Positions 54,120-64,000 of a stretch of DNA of 64,000 nucleotides are shown here, one piece after another. A program made the translations under genes and the position numbers. Source of the DNA: Plutella xylostella (lineage: Eukaryota > Arthropoda > Insecta > Lepidoptera > Plutellidae); NCBI RefSeq assembly GCF_932276165.1, contig NC_063992.1:444001-508000 (forward strand), given 5' to 3'. The notes beneath the pieces are model-generated. The model did not search any database. It was not told the origin of the DNA and worked only from the letters and a program-made list of their open reading frames with translations. Position 1 is the stretch's first letter. Each line of letters begins with the position of its first letter.

Positions 54120-56678
54120 CTAGAACTGGATCATCTGTCCCTTCCTCTTCTTGTCTCCTCCCAGCTCGAAGTGCTTGCAACGCTTCAGCGCAACCTGTGA
54201 CCTCACCTTGCAGTCGGCACACTCAAGACGGAGTACAATTTTCTTGGTGGTCTTAGCCTAAAACAGATAATTTAATCGTGTTAAAACTTAGATACATTTA
54301 ACGTGCAAAGATTAGGGTAAGTTAGCAAACTAGCTATCTATACTCTATACTATAAAGATTCTTGCTGATTATCAATATTCGGCAAATAACCAGAATTATG
54401 ATGAGACACTATAAAATTAGGTGCACAGATAGGTAACTATTCTGTCCTTTAACAACAGCTGATGTCTGTTAAAGGTCACTATTAAATCATGTGTAATAGT
54501 CTCTTAACTACACTCGCGAGCAACCAAATCGACTCAAGCCTTGACGGCGCAAACATACATTAATACAAGTAAAATTATGAATAGAAATAATAAAAATGAT
54601 ATGTCATTTAAAAGCTTAAGATGTCAGCTTTAATTTGATATCATTATTATTGAAATCCATTCATCATTTTTGAAATAAATGATGTCTGAACGCAATTGTA
54701 GGAAAAACGGGAATTTAGGAAAAAAGGGTATGGGTATCGTATTATACAAATTAAACAAAAAATGTTAAGATAAAAATTTATTTATTTAAATCAATACTTT
54801 GTATTGCCCCCTCTTGCCCTAATTACAGCCTGCAGCCTGTTTCTCATAGACCTTATCAACTTTTTGACAGTTTCCTGAGGAATGCCGTCCCACTCCTCTA
54901 ATAAAGCTGTCTTCAGCTCGTCCACGCTTGCAGGGACTGGATTCCTGGCCCGAACTCTTCTTTTGAGCTCGTCCCATAAGTGTTCGATGGGATTCAGGTC
55001 AGGACTGAGCGCAGGCCAGTCCATCGTGCGCAATTCCTTCTCTCTCAGAAACTGCCGACTGACTCGTGCCGTGTGGCAGCGGGCATTGTCGTGCATTAGC
55101 ACGAAGTCTTCACCGACAAATTCTGCATAGGGCACAACATGACCGAGTAGAATGTCGGTGATGTACCGATCAGCTGTTAACCCGCCTCCTCGGCCGCCTC
55201 CAGGCACGAAAACAAGTGCGGTTTTTCCCTCTAGAGAAATACCAGCCCACATCATGCAGGAACCGCCGCCATATGCTACTGTTTCAGCGAAACAACATTG
55301 GGCAAATCGTTCCCCCGGACGCCGGTAGACCCGGCCTCTCCTGTCACTGCCATGCAGACACACTCTGCACTCATCAGTAAACAGGACCGACCGCCATTGC
55401 GCAATGCTCCAATCGAGATGCTCTCGAGCAAACTGAAGACGCGCTTGTCGGTGGCCTGCAGTCAATTTGGGGCCTGATGCAGGTCTTTTTGGTGTCAAGT
55501 TGGCTTCCTTCAAGCGTCTTCTCACTGTCCACTCGCTGACAGCCACTTGTCGTACACGTCTCAGTTCTTGCTGCACATCAACGCCCGTAAGGTGTCGATT
55601 GCGCAGCGAGGTTGAGACAATGAAGCGGTCGTCTCTCTCTGAAGTGCAGCGGTGGCGGCCCGTTCTTGGTCTTCGATTGAAGGCACCAGTCTCTTGGAAC
55701 CGTCTGTATACTCGGGATACAGCAGACTGGCTCAAGTGGAGCTGGGCAGCGACTGCTCGCTGACTTAACCCTTGTTGCAGCAAGGCAACAACTTGAGCAG
55801 CTTCTTCTGGTGTGGTATCCATGGGTTTGCGAAAACAAGGAATACAATGCAACGAGATGTGTACCGGTCAACTTGCAACAAGCGACTGATAAGGTACACC
55901 GGATGTGGAAAGGTTTTATAGCGGGATCAGGTAGCGCAAGGCGTGGATTCCTAATGAGGTAATTAACACTGACGGGCAATTAAAATGCGTCATTAAATCT
56001 GCGCTTAGTTTTTTTTTATGGTATTGATCTTAATTGAAAGCCTAATTCTTCAGCTTTCGAATGACATATCACTTTTATATTTACCATTTATCGTTTTAGG
56101 AAAATCAATGTATATGTGCGCCGTGAAGGCTTGAGTCGATTTGGTTGCTCGCGAGTGTATATAAAAATATCTGTATCGTTAACAGTTGTTGATTTTACCG
56201 GCAAATTGCGAAACTAACACAAAACATTTCTACACACTTGAAAAACTCCTTGGATATTAAAGCGAAATAATAAATGATACTATGAGGTACAACGAGAAGC
56301 AGGCGATAGTGAAATACGAACACCTATTACTTATTACATTTGAGGTTATAAATGTTTACCTTCTTTTTGAAGATGGGCTTTGACTGACCACCGTAACCTT
56401 GTTGTTTGCGGTCATAACGTCTCCTACCCTGGGCAGCGTGCCTTTCCTTGGACTTCTTGTACTGAGACACTTTGTGGGTCTTGTGGACTTTGCATTTTTT
56501 GCAGTAAGTCCTGCGCTGTTTGGGTACGTTTACCTGAAAATAACAAGTGTTCACTGTAAAATATATCCAGGAATGGGTCCAGGAACGCACATTAGAACAT
56601 TCACCGGTTCATTTAAATCACATTTCATTTCACTATTTGAGATTTAAATGGATAAAAATTGGGAAAAACACGAACCAT
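54120..56678 (-). CDS. RPL36A: 60S ribosomal protein L36a (eL42)
   Basis: Three coding exons on the minus strand: 56678-56676 (only the ATG), 56533-56360 and 54257-54120. They give 104 residues, the usual insect length. The sequence starts M/VNVPKQRRTYCKKCKVHK, includes GRRRYDRKQQGYGGQSKPIF and ends KGQMIQF. The CX2C pairs (CKKC at 12-15, CADC further on) are the zinc-binding site of eL42. The protein sits at the ribosomal E site. An exon carrying only the start codon is common in ribosomal protein genes. A TOP-like CTCTTTTT at about 56722-56715 probably marks the transcription start. The second intron (2.1 kb) holds a complete Tc1 transposon in the same orientation. Confidence 0.96.
54511..56157 (-). 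mobile_element. Complete Tc1-type DNA transposon inside the RPL36A intron
   Basis: Length 1647 bp. Both ends read inward CACTCGCGAGCAACCAAATC, and the inverted repeats continue with one mismatch for about 41 bases and weaker to about 47. TA lies on each side (54509-54510, 56158-56159). The single gene inside is an intact DD34E transposase. Length, ends and target site are typical for an autonomous Tc1 element. No inactivating change is visible, so it may still be active. Confidence 0.95.
54791..55852 (-). CDS. Tc1 transposase, DD34E, intact
   Basis: 353 codons from ATG 55852; ATG 55822 (MDTTPEEAAQ) is an equally good start and gives a 343-residue protein, closer to the usual 340. The N-terminal half has two helix-turn-helix units (QVVALLQQGLSQRAVAAQLH and the region around 100-120) joined by a GRPR-like RPRTGR segment. 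Catalytic residues are D160 (LFTDECR), D255 (MHDNARCH) and E290 (NPIEHLWDEL), with 34 residues between the last two. The protein binds the inverted repeats and cuts and pastes the element into TA sites. There is no frameshift or stop. Confidence 0.95.
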   Translation of the reverse strand: MHCIPCFRKPMDTTPEEAAQVVALLQQGLSQRAVAAQLHLSQSAVSRVYRRFQETGAFNRRPRTGRHRCTSERDDRFIVSTSLRNRHLTGVDVQQELRRVRQVAVSEWTVRRRLKEANLTPKRPASGPKLTAGHRQARLQFAREHLDWSIAQWRSVLFTDECRVCLHGSDRRGRVYRRPGERFAQCCFAETVAYGGGSCMMWAGISLEGKTALVFVPGGGRGGGLTADRYITDILLGHVVPYAEFVGEDFVLMHDNARCHTARVSRQFLREKELRTMDWPALSPDLNPIEHLWDELKRRVRARNPVPASVDELKTALLEEWDGIPQETVKKLIRSMRNRLQAVIRARGGNTKY

Positions 56679-56714
56679 TTTGGTATTTGCTTCGCACGAT
56701 TTTAACGAAACGTC

Positions 56715-56722
56715 AAAAAGAG
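56715..56722 (-). promoter_or_regulatory. TOP-like start of RPL36A mRNA
   Basis: Minus strand CTCTTTTT begins 44 bases before the ATG. A C followed by pyrimidines at the cap is the translational control signal of ribosomal protein mRNAs. The start site itself is inferred. Confidence 0.45.
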
Positions 56723-57738
56723 ATCGGTGTTGCCAGGTTTCTTTCGATGTTAAAAAAATACAAACAGCTGCGTTGCGTTTAGTTTTTTCTTGATATACTC
56801 AAATGAATAGTTTCATTCATTTTCAACGATTAAAAATCGTGAAAGGCCTTCAAGGGCTTTACAAAAATATGAAGATACTGAAATTAAGTAGTAGCACATA
56901 CAATATCGCACAATAGCAATGTACTACTTACTTATATGGTTTACACTTTTACACAAGACACAGTGAAACTATAAAGTCCTGAAATTAAATGAGGGCGCAG
57001 CTATCTTTCATGTAGCAACCCTTTATAGCGAAACAAAACTGACTTTGATACTTGAAATTTTGCCTTTCACTACCTACCCTATTTCTGTATTTAAAAACAA
57101 CTTACCATCCACAAAAAAGCTCATTATTCAAGCTAGAAGGTGTTAATATGAAGGCTAATAGTGAAACCAATAAATATTTATTTAGATAACGTTTTTACAA
57201 ATGTATAAAATGTCCGGATTTGTTGACGAAGGGCACACATAGTAAAATCATCAATTTCTCTTTTTAGACGGCCTGTTCTGTTTCTTCCAGGAGTTAGAAA
57301 TATTCCATTATGGAGCCATTTGTATGTAGGTTACCTATCCTAGGGTCCCAGAAATTCCCCCAGTGACTGTCCGATGTCCTGGCCCTTGGCCGGTCACTAG
57401 CCCGAGGCGGCTACTGTCACGCCTCTCTGCTCGTCTCGGTAGGTGTAATCAGAAAAATATTTTGGGAACCGCTGATATTATTATGATTATCAATAATGGA
57501 AATGCAACAGCTGCCTAAAAAGCATGGCCAATCATTAGCTGAACATGAGTGAGATGAGTGAAGTGACACATTTTCTTTCTACCACTTTTGTTAAGTTATT
57601 TAGAATAGGCAACACACTTTAAAAAAATCGGCGAGTTTACTTTACGCGCCAAAATAGTGACAGATGTAATTTTTGTGTTCTGTTTCGTCTGTTCAACAAT
57701 AATTTTGTTTACAAATTAAATTGATAAGGATAATAACA
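56723..57738. other. Intergenic region between RPL36A and CHAF1B
   Basis: About 1 kb between divergent genes. The CHAF1B side has an E2F-type GCGCCAAA at 57646-57653 and an ATGTAA start-stop at 57664-57669. The rest shows nothing specific. Confidence 0.5.
57646..57653 (+). promoter_or_regulatory. E2F-type site before CHAF1B
   Basis: GCGCCAAA (reverse TTTGGCGC) matches the E2F consensus TTTSSCGC, 86 bases before the CHAF1B ATG. CAF-1 subunits are S-phase genes, so E2F control is expected from biology; binding is not shown. Confidence 0.5.
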
Positions 57739-60700
57739 ATGAAGTACTCCATTCCCGAAATATCTTGGCACAACCGGGATCCCGTTCTTAGCGTTGATTT
57801 CCAACCAGTGTCATCTCCAAATGATCCTCTACGCCTGGCCACAGGTGGCACGGATTCTCATGTTTTGGTTTGTAAAATCCATTTAAAACTACTTTAATTA
57901 TCACTCTCAACTTGTATTCTCAACCAGGAGCCCAGGAGGAGGCTAATGATGACTGTCAACAGATCCCTAAACAATAAAATGTAAAAGATGACCTTAATCC
58001 TAAAACTTATTTCCTCCATACACAGATCTGGTACCTGAGCCAGTCGGAGTCGGGGTCGGCGCACGTGGAGGTGGCGGCGGACCTCACGCGGCACCAGAAG
58101 GCGGTGAACGTGGTGCGCTGGGCGCCGAGCGGCCGCCTGCTCGCCTCGGGGGACGATGAGGCCATCATCTTCATCTGGAAGCAGAACGCCGAGAAGGAGC
58201 CCGCCCCGGCCAGCCTCGAGCAGGGAGATGAGCAGTACAAGGAGTCGTGGATTATATTGAAGGTTAGCTTTGTTCTTTGGAAGCTACTATTGGGAAACAA
58301 GCATGTACCATATGATGGAATTTGCCCTACAAAGATGCAGAGTAGCTGCTTAAAAAATATTGCATTAGCAATGTGAATAGCTAAAGAGGGAGTCTTTGCT
58401 CAGCAGTTGGTATGGGTGTAGGCTTGGTAAAAATGATGCTGAGAAACATTAGGGTACTACCATGTTGTAAAATAAAAAGTCTTGTTTCTTTAGCTATTTC
58501 ATCTTAATCAACTGTTTTGTATTTCATCCAATTCAGAGTTGCATGTTTATGGCTTGTATGTACCAATCTGCAACACATTCCAGACTCTACGAGGCCACAT
58601 GGAAGATGTCCTTGACCTCAGCTGGAGCTCAGACTCGCTGCACCTGGCGTCCGGCTCTGTAGACAACAAGCTGTTGATCTGGGATGTGTCCCGCGGCCGC
58701 CACACCGCCATACTCACTGACCACAAGGGGTTCGTGCAGGGAGTCTCCTGGGACCCAAAGGGACAGCTTATTGCTACTACTAGCTCGGACAGGTGAATTC
58801 TTAATTAATTTTATAATGATTGATACAAGCAAGCAACAGGTGTTGATGGATGTATGGTACAGTTATGTCAACAAGGGAGGGGGAACAAATAAATAAATAA
58901 GGGAGGCTCATTTAGTGCAACACACTAGCTTCTTAGCTAATTTGTCTTAAATCAAATCTTATCATTATTATTATAAATTCTTTATTGCACATAAAAATCA
59001 TTGTACAAAGGCAAACTTAATGCTAGTAGCATTCTCTACCAGTTAACCTTTGGTGATGTCGAGAAAGTGGTTGGTAGTGCGATAGGCTGAGAGAAGAGAA
59101 GTTTATCATCTCCTTCAATCCTGCCTAAAGGTTGCCATAATTAATTAATTATCCATTCCATCTATCTTTTCAACACTTATGTTCAGAGCACTTATCTAAC
59201 ATTGATTATCTTCTGTGAAAAAGACAACTTCACCCTACGTCTGACACTCATCTCTCAAACTTAACCCCAACCTACATCCACATTCCAGAGTATTCCGCAC
59301 ATTCGACGTGTCCACCAAGAAGGTGACATCGCGCAGCAGCAAGGCCATCCTGCCTCTGCCCGCCGACCACCCACTGGCCAACACTACGCTGCGGCTGTTC
59401 CACGACGACACGCTGCAGACGTTCTACCGGCGCCTGCAGTGGAGCCCCGACGGGCTGCTCGTGGCCGTGCCCGCCGGCCGCCTGGAGCCCGAGCAGGGGA
59501 AGCTGGACGCCAAGCCGATGAATGCGGTGCATGTTTATACCAGATACTCTTTGAAAGTGTGAGTAGATCATTCTACCGTAAAGCTACCAACACATATGCT
59601 TGCATGAAGTGTAAAGTTGTTCACGATTTTGAAATCAAGATCATATGATTTTTAAGATAGTACAGAACACGCTATCATTCACATCGCCGATTGTTTACCG
59701 ACGATTAAACATGGCATAACACTCAATCAAGTCACCTGCCAAAGAAACAATTACTACATTTCAAACCTACCTACACATAACCTTTACCCTTCAGTAATTA
59801 AATCTCTTCGCCCCCGCAGGCCAGCCTGCATCCTACCATGCGACTCCGCAGCCCTAGTAGTCCGCTGGAGCCCGCGCGCTTACCGCCTGCGAGCCGCCGG
59901 CCCGCCGCCCGCCTTCCCGCTGCAGAAGCGGATGCTGCTCGCGGTGGCCACGAAGGGCTCCGTGCTGGTGTATGACACACAGCAGCGGACGCCCGTCGCG
60001 CTGATTAGTAATATTCATTATACTAGGTGAGTGGAAATGTTGAGTTTATATCTTTCTGTGCGCGATTGTCAATAACGTATGGTGTAGAAACTTGGACTTG
60101 GTTCGACGGATTTTAAGTCACGGTACAATCCGCATCCCTTGGACCTCGTGAATCGCCAGCTGTAACTTGCTTCCGAATCGGAAGTTCCGATACACTGACG
60201 GCTAATCGAAACCATAACTACTACGGTTACAAATTAATGCTACTCCAGCTAAGACACGCTAAGAGGCACCAATAACTCACATACATATACCTAAAGTACC
60301 ATTCCCCCCACAGATTAACGGACCTGACGTGGTCCCGCGACGGGCGCACGCTGGTGGCGTCCAGCACGGACGGGTTCTGCTCCGTCATCAGCTTCAGCGA
60401 CCACGAGCTCGGCGAGGAACTGACTGAGGAGGAGGAGATGGCACTCAACGCTACTAGCGGTGAGAATATGCTACTGAGAGCAATCTATTTCTTTTGTTTC
60501 ATACTGTTTTTGGAGAGTTTCTAACTAAAAGTCTGCAATCAAAAACAAAGGAAAGAAAAACAAAGTATACTGAATCACCCACATTGCTGTATGTCATGTT
60601 ATTTTTATAAAATGTTGTGATATTTCAGCCCCTGAACCGATGGAGACTGATGAACCGGAAGCGACGACCGCCACGCCCAAACCCGAGCCAATCAAAACGA

Positions 60701-61242
60701 AAGAGACCAAACCCACGGCATCCAACAACACTCCCAAAATAGACTCGTTCATTAAATTCAAGGCGCCGGACAGCAAGTCACCCAAGAAGGCTAAAATAGA
60801 GAAAAAGGTAAAAACACCCGTTAAAATAGATGTTCTAGAGGAGGTTGCCATGACTTCCTGGTCAGACAACTCCAGCAGCGAGTTTGTGAAGCCCAAGGAG
60901 ACCATAGAGTCCATCGTTATAGAAGACAGTGAAGATATCAAACTTGTTTACGAAGAAACAGAACAAAACAAATCATCCGAAAGTCAATCTTCAGACAAAA
61001 CGCCCGAGAACAAATCCCCAGAAAGCAAGAAAGATGAAGCGAGTAAACCGGAGGGCAAAATGACGGAATCTCCTAAAACTTCTAAAGCGGAAGGCAGTAA
61101 AGACAGTGGAAACTTCTTCAAACAAGCGAAAGTGACTGATGTGAGCGAGTCTGCTAACAAGGTGGTCCCGAGCCCCAAGGCGCCGCGCCGCGTCAGCTTC
61201 GTCACACTGTCGAGTCCTAAGAATTCTAAGAGGAAACTGTGA
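57739..61242 (+). CDS. CHAF1B: Chromatin assembly factor 1 subunit B (CAF-1 p60)
   Basis: Seven exons: 57739-57867, 58026-58262, 58584-58792, 59289-59558, 59820-60026, 60314-60459, 60629-61242. Phases fit and the protein has 603 residues. It starts MKYSIPEISWHNRDPVLSVD and carries a WD40 propeller over the first 400 residues (LATGGTDSHVLIW, LLASGDDEAIIFIW, LASGSVDNKLLIWD, IATTSSDRVFRTFD and later blades). The tail is charged and Ser/Lys-rich. PRRVSFVTL at 585-593 resembles the B-domain motif with which CAF-1 p60 binds the histone chaperone ASF1. CAF-1 deposits H3-H4 on newly replicated DNA. Intron 3 carries a LINE tail. GC-rich exons alternate with AT-rich introns. Confidence 0.94.
58975..59115 (-). 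mobile_element. LINE 3'-end fragment in CHAF1B intron 3
   Basis: AAATTCTTTATTGCACATAA, then TGTACAAAGGCAAACTTAATGC and GCATTCTCTACCAGTTAACC are the reversed 3' UTR of a very common lepidopteran LINE. Only the tail is present, antisense to CHAF1B. Confidence 0.65.
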
Positions 61243-61323
61243 TACAATAATGGATTTAGCGGAATCTATGTAATGTAATTTTATAGTAACAGTATTTTAT
61301 ACACATATCTGACAAGGTGTATC

Positions 61324-61964
61324 TGTCGCAGGCATCTGGTTTAATCTCCTGTTTCATTGAACCGCTAGCCCGTTCATTGGATGACACTACTCAGTTGAAT
61401 GACTAAAGAACAACTCGTCAAGTGGTCGACTGTAACGTCCAACGTCTTGACTGAACGTTATTCAGCTAAGTCGTTAAATGGGATATAGTATAGCAACTTT
61501 GTAATGTCTGGTTAGGATGAACATGACCAGACAAGAGTCAACAAAAAGACTATGTTATAAAGCTCTCATCTCACAAATTAACTAAACAATAACAATAAAC
61601 GTACCTTGATATTGTTGTTCATAATTATCCAGTTTCAGCACATTTTTTTCTTTGAAACTATCCGCCGGCGGTGTAATAATAGGTAAATCTATGTTGTCAC
61701 ACTATTTTAACATAAATAACGCACTTTAAAGCTAATTTATTTGCAAAAAATAACAATACAAGTGCTTTTTGTGTCAGCTGTTCGCTGTTAGACGCCATAT
61801 TTGTTTTATTCACCACCTGACTGATTTTAAGTCCGCTTACTAGTTGGACGTTTTGTGATGCTTGTACAATCAACGTTCGGCCTAGTCATACAACTGAATA
61901 GCGTCATCCAATGAACGGGCTAGCGGTTCAATCAAACAGGAGATTAAAGCAGATGCCTGCGACA
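61324..61964. mobile_element. Foldback/MITE-type element with about 85-bp inverted repeats
   Basis: TGTCGCAGGCATCT at 61324 begins a stretch of about 85 bases (through TTCATTGGATGAC to about 61408) that recurs as reverse complement at about 61880-61964 with few mismatches. TATC flanks both edges (61320-61323, 61965-61968), a possible 4-bp TSD. The 470-bp centre has no ORF of note. It lies 81 bp after the CHAF1B stop, so it may contain that gene's polyadenylation site. Confidence 0.75.
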
Positions 61965-61968
61965 TATC

Positions 61969-62752
61969 TATTTTAGTAATTATAAGTGAAATAAAAGTTG
62001 TAAATACTAGTAAACATTTAATATTATTATTTACAATCAGATGCGTACCTAACTCGTAACACATTATATCCAAAAGTAAAAAGGTGTATAACAAAATAAA
62101 TTCAAATATAAACAAAGTGGCAATACTTACCTACTACTATTACTTAGACGTCGACAGTGGATATTGTCAACAAGAATACTAATTTTGGCTGTATAATTCA
62201 CTCAAATAAGTATTAAAGAAAGACAAATGAAATGCAAATGTTATTGCGTCTTGCTTATCTCTATTATTATAATAAATATTTTGTCAATCATACATTAGAA
62301 TAGCTATAGAATTCACTCTACATTAATCGAGATTTCTATAGCTTTGGAACAATTTTAGGTCTATCTATAATCAAATCATCTAGTCATAATGAATGATATA
62401 TTACGTCGTTATATTTATTCTCTCGAAGCTCGATATTATTAATGAACGCTATTTAGTTTCAATGTACAGACCGCCACGCAGATATTTTTGACCTCCTTTG
62501 ATTAAGGTATTTGAATTACATTTACTTCTGTGAGTGGTCAATGTATTGGTAATGGTCTGATTGTAAAGCTGAATTCATATACGTGAGGAGGTCAGACATA
62601 TGCGTGGGAAGTCCGAACACTTGATTTTGATAAATAATCAGCCAGTCTTGAATGCGAACTTATTATGCAGTGAGTTTGAGTTTTAAAAGTAATATAATTG
62701 TAATCTGGTAGGACTAGTGACTGCATCAATAAGTTAACCCCTCGCGTGTTGC
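61969..62752. other. Non-coding interval
   Basis: AT-rich DNA between the foldback element and the last gene's stop codon. No gene or repeat was recognised. Confidence 0.5.
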
Positions 62753-63219
62753 TCACTGGTAGAGGCGCGCGAAGTCTCGTAGCATTCGGGACATCTCCTT
62801 CACTTTCTCCACTCTGAAAATAGGTAAATACCCTAGTTAGTATACGTTAGCTCATTGACCATATGTCGGACTACTTGGTCCGAAGTTTAGATTAGACTCG
62901 GTATTTTTTTCAATAGAAGCGTCTGTAGTCGAGCTGGCATCAGTGATTGTAACTGATAATTGACGTTAAACAACAGATACCACGGTCATAAATGATATGG
63001 GAGATACGTAATCACAGACAGATACAGACACGTTAAACTTAAAACACCTCTCTTTTTCCGTCGGAGTTAATAAACAGCTCACCTCATGGCGTACTGGTGG
63101 AACTGCCAGCACTGCTGCTCGGTGGCGGCGGCGGCGCGGTCGCGCGGCAGGCGGGCCAGCGCCGGCCGCAGCCAGTCGGCGCCGCGCGCGCGCTGCCACG
63201 CCGCCAGCTCCACCAGCAC
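62753..63219 (-). CDS. Last two exons of an unidentified protein-coding gene
   Basis: Minus-strand exons 63219-63083 and 62813-62753 join as AG/A (Arg) across a GT-AG intron. The reading runs VLVELAAWQRARGADWLRPA, then a Pro/Arg/Ala stretch, then EQQCWQFHQYAMR/VEKVKEMSRMLRDFARLYQ and TGA. The exon is GC-rich like the other local genes and has good splice signals (TTTTCTGTAG and CTATTTTCAG acceptors), so it is probably real. The amphipathic helical end suggests a protein-interaction segment. I do not recognise the family. The rest of the gene lies beyond the right edge or in exons not found. Confidence 0.6.
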
Positions 63220-63359
63220 CTACAGAAAAGAAAGAAAGAAAATACATTTATTTAGAGCTACACGAATACACCACTTACACAGAAAAACAATTTACATATA
63301 CGCTAATAACACAAACACAGGATAGTACGCAAAACACAAAACAAAAAAAATATATATAT

Positions 63360-64000
63360 ACAGGGTGGCCCAAAGAGTGACGTCCAAAGGAAAATGATTG
63401 ATTCCTTAGGTGGGGTAGCCAAATCACCCCCATGTATGTTCAGCAATTTTTAGTAGATTAGGAGTTATGATTTTTTTTCCAAATTTTCTACGAAAATCGA
63501 CCTCAGGGGATTAATTATGTTTTTTTTTTTTTATAACTTTTTTAAAGCATTTTTTTTTGTGTCATCCTCTTAAGTTGTTCTTTTAACCATAAAAGTTTCA
63601 GCTTCCTAGCTGTTATGTAAGTTAGTTATTTTTTTATCAAAAGTTCGAATTTTACGATCGAGCTAGACTGCTCTGAATTTTCAACTTCAAATTAAAAATT
63701 GAAAAAGATATTCTCATGGTCCCTTATTAATTTTAAAAACTCCGCAAGGTTCCAAAATTACATAAAAATAAAAATAAACTATTGCTTAATAGGCTATACG
63801 CTTCGCTGGACGTCACTCATTCATAAATATATAATACCTTATATATTTATAATACCTTATATATTTGAATGGACAACATTTCAAAAAACTAAAGCTGCTA
63901 TAAATCGAAAACCCTTTCGAGATTTAGCTCTAAAGGCCACAAAAAAAAAGTTTTTGTATTTTTTGGATGTATAATTTTCGAGAAAATCATAAAATAGTAA
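63360..64000. mobile_element. CAGGGTGGCCC-type dispersed repeat, runs to the window edge
   Basis: TACAGGGTGGCCCAAAGAGTG at 63359 looks like the terminal repeat of a DNA transposon-derived family. GAGTGACGTCCA at 63375-63386 has its exact reverse complement at 63807-63818. The right terminal repeat is broken after that point, and TATATTTATAATACCTTA is duplicated nearby. A 91-codon ORF within it has no family resemblance. Confidence 0.5.

Noticed and set aside
54394..54462. Box C (ATGATGA) and box D (CTGA) pair suggesting a snoRNA in the RPL36A intron
   Set aside because: It is on the plus strand, antisense to the host intron, and lacks the terminal stem; intron-hosted snoRNAs should be in sense.

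Overview
The window is a piece of a lepidopteran (moth or butterfly) nuclear genome. This rests on the intron-containing animal genes, an AT-rich background, and a repeat population typical of Lepidoptera: RTE LINEs with GA tails, a 5S-rRNA-derived SINE, a tRNA-derived SINE, and a (GACAGACG)n dispersed repeat ending in GGGTTCCGT/ACGGAACCC. No bacterial, phage or CRISPR features are present. Species was not determined.

Layout. 1-8.2 kb is repeat-rich: a 335-bp sequence present twice, a 3' fragment of a restriction-like-endonuclease LINE (R4/Dong type) between two (TAA)n tracts, a THAP-like gene fragment, a short RTE fragment with target-site duplication (TSD), and a nearly full-length two-ORF APE-type LINE on the minus strand. 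8.2-15.1 kb has no recognisable gene. 15.1-17.9 kb is a 5'-truncated LINE whose reverse transcriptase ORF is open for 841 codons. 18-44 kb is a gene desert around a single intronless forkhead gene, sloppy-paired/FoxG (24,330-24,995, minus). The desert carries scattered LINE, SINE and MITE pieces and one recent Ty1/copia element (34.4-37.9 kb) with identical 132-bp LTRs but a deleted reverse transcriptase.

From 44.3 kb to the end the window is gene-dense with housekeeping genes: RSPH9 (+), UBR7 (+), an otubain OTUB1 (-), BCAS2/SPF27 (-), WASHC3/CCDC53 (+), RPL36A (-), CHAF1B/CAF-1 p60 (+), and the last two exons of an unidentified gene (-) that runs off the right edge. I rebuilt exon structures from GT-AG sites with phase checks. 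Every completed gene gives an uninterrupted protein of family-like length, except UBR7, which has an expanded acidic linker.

The genes do not form one pathway. BCAS2 and WASHC3 are divergent with 361 bp between start codons, probably a shared promoter. UBR7 and OTUB1 converge and both act in ubiquitin biology, with a 150-bp MITE between them. The RPL36A intron holds an apparently intact 1.65-kb Tc1 transposon with matching inverted repeats and TA duplications. I did not find a convincing undescribed system. The most useful leads are the intact Tc1, the recently moved but RT-deleted copia, the TAA-bounded R4/Dong-like fragment, the WASHC3 upstream ORF that overlaps its start codon, and the candidate cis-regulatory DNA around sloppy-paired.
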